A stretch of 7,449 bases of DNA, taken from assembly GCA_003488105.1 (NCBI GenBank), contig DNMS01000406.1, forward strand, positions 1 to 7,449, written 5' to 3'. Positions 5,432 to 7,449 of the stretch are shown here, one piece after another. The translations under genes and the position numbers were made by a program. The stretch comes from Rhodospirillaceae bacterium (GTDB lineage Bacteria; Pseudomonadota; Alphaproteobacteria; Rhodospirillales_A; Casp-alpha2). The number at the start of each line of letters is the position of its first letter. Position 1 is the stretch's first letter. The notes under the pieces are model-generated. The model searched no databases. It saw only the letters and a list, made by a program, of their open reading frames with translations, and was not told where the DNA came from.

Positions 5432-6754
5432 TCAGTCGAGCCTGTACGCGGTCTCACCGTGGTTGGTGATGTCCAGGCCTTCCAATTCGTCGTCCTCGCG
5501 CACGCGGATGCCGCCGGTCAGCCCGGCCGTGATCTTGACCAGGATGAAGGTGGCAATGGCCGACCACGCCACCGTGGCAGCCAGCCCCAACGCCTGCACG
5601 CCAAGCGCGTCCATCATGGTCTTGCCCTCGGGCAGGCCGAGGCCGCCGAACATGGGCGCGCAGAGGAACGCGACCAGGATGGTGCCGAGAGAGCCGCCAA
5701 CGCCATGAACCGCGAACACGTCGAGGGAGTCATCCAACTTCCAAGCCGTCTTCACGATCTGCACCATCTTGAAGCAGACAAGCCCGGCGGCGACGCCGAT
5801 GATCAAGGCGCCGATGGGGCCGACGAAACCCGACGCCGGGGTGATCGTGGCCAATCCCGCGATGGTGCCGGTGACCAAACCGACCAAGGACGGCTTGCCG
5901 TACTTCTTCCATTCAATCAGCATCCACACCAGCGACGCCGTGGCGGCGGCGATATGGGTGACCGTCAACGCCATGCCGGCCGACCCGTTGGCTGCCAAGG
6001 CCGAGCCGCCGTTGAAGCCGAACCAGCCGACCCACAGCATGCAGGCCCCCATGGCGACCATGCCCGGGTTGTGCGGCGGCGAAACGTCGTTCGGGAACCC
6101 GTGGCGCGCCCCCAGCGCCTTGACGATGACCAGCGACGAAATGCCCGCCGTGGCGTGCACGACCAAACCACCGGCGAAATCCATGACGCCCATCTGGGCG
6201 AGCCAGCCGCCGCCCCAGACCCAATGGGTCACCGGCGCGTAGACGACGATCAGCCACAGCGACGACAGGATCAGCACGGCGGAGAACTTGATGCGCTCCA
6301 CATAGGCGCCGACCATGAGCGCCGGCGTGATGATCGCGAAGGTCATCTGGAACGAGAAGAACACGTTTTCAGGAATCGTGCCCGACAATGCTTCCGTGCC
6401 GACGCCGGCCAGGAACATGCGGGACAAACCACCGATTAGGTCGTTGGCCCCGGCACCGTCCGTAAACGACAGGCTGTAGCCGATGATCAGCCACAACACG
6501 CTCATCAAACAGGCGATCGCGACGCAATGCATGAGCACGCTCAGCACGTTACGTGACCGCACTAGGCCGCCATAGAACAGAGCCAACCCCGGCAGGGTCA
6601 TGAACAGGACCAGGGCTGTTGCCGTGATGATCCAGGCCGTGTCGCCGGAATTAAGCTGATCGGCGGCAAAGGCCGCGTCGGGCGTGAAAATTGTCAGAAG
6701 AACGGCCGCAAGCGAGAATGCCGGCACGGCCTGCCGGCGTAAGAACTTGAACAT
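5432..6754 (-). CDS. amtB: Ammonium transporter AmtB
   Basis: A 440-aa Amt/Rh-family ammonium channel of the inner membrane. Residues 1-30 form a cleavable signal peptide (basic FKFLRR, hydrophobic core, AFA before Ala31), as in proteobacterial AmtB, leaving about eleven membrane segments with the N-terminus outside. Every functional residue of E. coli AmtB is found at a constant +32 offset: Phe139 (107) and Phe247 (215) of the gate, Trp180 (148) and Ser251 (219) of the outer ammonium site, Asp192 (160), and the twin pore histidines His200 (168) and His350 (318). The cytoplasmic C-terminal tail keeps GLDITNHGETAYRLD, the segment that couples subunits and receives GlnK. Start ATG 6754 has GGGGAG at 6764-6759, only 4 nt away, a rather short spacing that may keep translation modest. 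It precedes glnK, and its leader can be folded into several hairpins. Expression is expected to be nitrogen-controlled (family knowledge). Confidence 0.97.
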   Translation of the reverse strand: MFKFLRRQAVPAFSLAAVLLTIFTPDAAFAADQLNSGDTAWIITATALVLFMTLPGLALFYGGLVRSRNVLSVLMHCVAIACLMSVLWLIIGYSLSFTDGAGANDLIGGLSRMFLAGVGTEALSGTIPENVFFSFQMTFAIITPALMVGAYVERIKFSAVLILSSLWLIVVYAPVTHWVWGGGWLAQMGVMDFAGGLVVHATAGISSLVIVKALGARHGFPNDVSPPHNPGMVAMGACMLWVGWFGFNGGSALAANGSAGMALTVTHIAAATASLVWMLIEWKKYGKPSLVGLVTGTIAGLATITPASGFVGPIGALIIGVAAGLVCFKMVQIVKTAWKLDDSLDVFAVHGVGGSLGTILVAFLCAPMFGGLGLPEGKTMMDALGVQALGLAATVAWSAIATFILVKITAGLTGGIRVREDDELEGLDITNHGETAYRLD

Positions 6755-7009
6755 GACACTCCCCGTCGTTGGGTTAGGGTTTGCTTCAATGCAATTTTTT
6801 ACGCGCCTAACCGGACCGGTGTGGTGAACCTGATGGGAAGGGTTGATCCCTCCTCGCGCCGGTCCCCGGCCTCTCGTTCTTAAATCTTAAGACTTTGATG
6901 GCTCGATAATGCCCGACGGCCTAGACGATGCAAGGCCTAATTCCTGCCCCGGCATCCTCCCTGGAATGCGAGAAATTCGGGATCGGGGCCACTTTCCGCA
7001 GTACGCAGG
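6755..7009 (-). promoter_or_regulatory. amtB upstream region, no gene; promoter and leader candidates
   Basis: This 255-nt gap holds no credible coding sequence. Promoter candidates for amtB on the minus strand: a sigma-70-like pair TTGCAT (6933-6928) and CATTAT (6911-6906), 16 nt apart; and, just upstream, a weak sigma-54-like match GGGCA-N6-AGGC at 6949-6935 that keeps the essential GG-N10-GC but has a poor -12 half. I saw no clear NtrC site. Downstream, inverted repeats fill most of 6772-6892. No intrinsic terminator for the crotonase-family gene, whose stop is at 7010, is visible at the upstream end. Confidence 0.4.
6772..6892 (-). other. Possible structured 5' leader of amtB mRNA
   Basis: Inverted repeats found by eye, in transcript order: TCTTAA/TTAAGA-type hairpin at 6892-6878 (6 bp, 3-nt loop); a 7-bp stem GGACCGG (6865-6859) with CCGGTCC (6819-6813), enclosing an inner stem 6853-6848/6842-6836 (6 bp, one bulged base, 5-nt loop); then, with no gap, a 7-bp stem GGTTAGG (6812-6806) with CCTAACC (6778-6772), enclosing a 4-bp stem 6794-6791/6784-6781. 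The last stem ends 7 nt before the GGGGAG ribosome binding site. The two 7-bp stems abut and could stack end to end. No known riboswitch class is recognised. Confidence 0.4.
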
Positions 7010-7449
7010 TCAGCGAGCCTTGAAGGCCGGCTTTTCCTTGGCCAGAAAGGCACGCACGCCTTCCTTGTAATCTTCGGAATCGCACAGCGCATAGCTTGAT
7101 TTCAGTTCTTCCGGGCCGATCTGCGCGGGCTGCAGCAGGCGGCGCAGGATCTTTTTCGATCCGCGTGCGGCCAAAGGTGCGCCTTGGGCAACGCGCCAGG
7201 CGACCGTCTCGGCCTCGTCGTCCAACTGGTCCGCCGGCACGACCCGGGTCACCAGCCCTTTGGCATAAGCCTCGTCGGCCTCCAAAATCCGGCCTTCCAG
7301 CAGTAGTTCCATGATGACCGCCGCCGACACCACGGCCAGCGCCGCCGCCATTTCCGGATAGGCGAAGGCATGGCCCAGACGGTTGATGGGGATCCCGAAA
7401 CGCGACCCTTCGGCGGCCAGGCGCATGTCGCAGCAGCAGGCGATCTCGA
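7010..7449 (-). CDS. Enoyl-CoA hydratase/isomerase (crotonase) family, C-terminal part
   Basis: Crotonase-superfamily enzyme acting on acyl-CoA thioesters; the visible 146 residues are the C-terminal half of a protein usually about 260 aa, and the 5' end lies beyond the window. The frame is open to the edge: although an ATG occurs at 7426, the codons before it read EIACCCD, the conserved segment that follows the oxyanion-hole GGG, so 7426 is not the start. The Glu at the very edge corresponds to crotonase Glu144. The second catalytic Glu (Glu164, in an FGQPE context) is replaced: the segment reads RFGIPINRLG. This suggests a reaction other than classical hydration, such as isomerisation, or an altered substrate. 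The C-terminus KEGVRAFLAKEKPAFKAR is typical. It lies 255 nt upstream of amtB on the same strand and seems functionally unrelated to it. Confidence 0.9.
   Translation of the reverse strand, partial: EIACCCDMRLAAEGSRFGIPINRLGHAFAYPEMAAALAVVSAAVIMELLLEGRILEADEAYAKGLVTRVVPADQLDDEAETVAWRVAQGAPLAARGSKKILRRLLQPAQIGPEELKSSYALCDSEDYKEGVRAFLAKEKPAFKAR

Noticed and set aside
5315..6439. Plus-strand open frame of 374 codons opposite amtB
   Set aside because: Highly charged, low-complexity Arg/Asp/His/Gly product produced by the codon bias of amtB on the other strand.
6778..6806. AAAAAA run with TTGC at 6800-6791 as a sigma-54 promoter for amtB
   Set aside because: Minus-strand GGCGCG…TTGC has 13 nt between GG and GC instead of the required 10, so the spacing does not fit.
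1..7449. Mobile element, prophage, CRISPR or defence system
   Set aside because: No transposase, integrase, direct-repeat array, tRNA or attachment-site repeat is visible, and every large frame belongs to a metabolic or regulatory family. The two small unknown genes alone do not justify a defence-system call.

Overview
The window looks like the chromosome of a free-living alphaproteobacterium, probably Rhodospirillales-like. It is GC-rich: hand counts of sample 60-base lines give roughly 60-70 % GC in most genes. The third codon position is strongly G/C, the products read like alphaproteobacterial ones, and there is an ammonium transporter/GlnK pair. The taxonomic call is inference from style, not from a marker gene. 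All genes except one lie on the minus strand. There is no rRNA, tRNA, CRISPR array, insertion sequence or phage gene that I can recognise.

Left region (1-3445): a minus-strand operon reads MmgE/PrpD-family protein (1025-2410), then MaoC-family dehydratase (503-1021), then acyl-CoA dehydrogenase (1-487, cut by the window edge). The junctions are tight (3 and 15 nt). A LysR-type regulator (2549-3445) is divergent from the operon across a 138-nt control region. Regulator plus hydratase, MmgE/PrpD protein and acyl-CoA dehydrogenase suggest catabolism of a branched or dicarboxylic acid as its CoA ester. The gene set resembles the itaconate/C5-dicarboxylate cluster of Pseudomonas aeruginosa. The CoA-transferase and CitE-like lyase that would settle this are not in view.

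Middle region (3446-4157): two small genes of unknown function on the minus strand have visibly lower GC than their surroundings. One encodes a short coiled-coil protein (68 aa), the other a membrane-anchored protein (139 aa). They are in the same reading frame, separated only by one stop codon and four sense codons, and have a plausible promoter of their own.

Right-centre region (4158-7009): amtB (ammonium channel), glnK (P-II signal protein) and a hydroxypyruvate isomerase-family gene follow one another on the minus strand. AmtB and GlnK work together: GlnK, uridylylated on Tyr51 according to nitrogen status, docks on AmtB and closes the channel when nitrogen is plentiful. Two details stand out. 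amtB precedes glnK, the reverse of the common order, with a perfect 10-bp hairpin between them. The 255-nt region before amtB could fold, on the mRNA, into a chain of hairpins that includes two directly abutting 7-bp stems.

Right edge (7010-7449): the C-terminal 146 codons of a crotonase-superfamily (enoyl-CoA hydratase/isomerase) gene that lacks the second catalytic Glu of classical hydratases.

Most of the window is ordinary metabolism. The best leads for something undescribed are the amtB leader, the low-GC two-gene unit, and the substrate of the CoA-ester operon.
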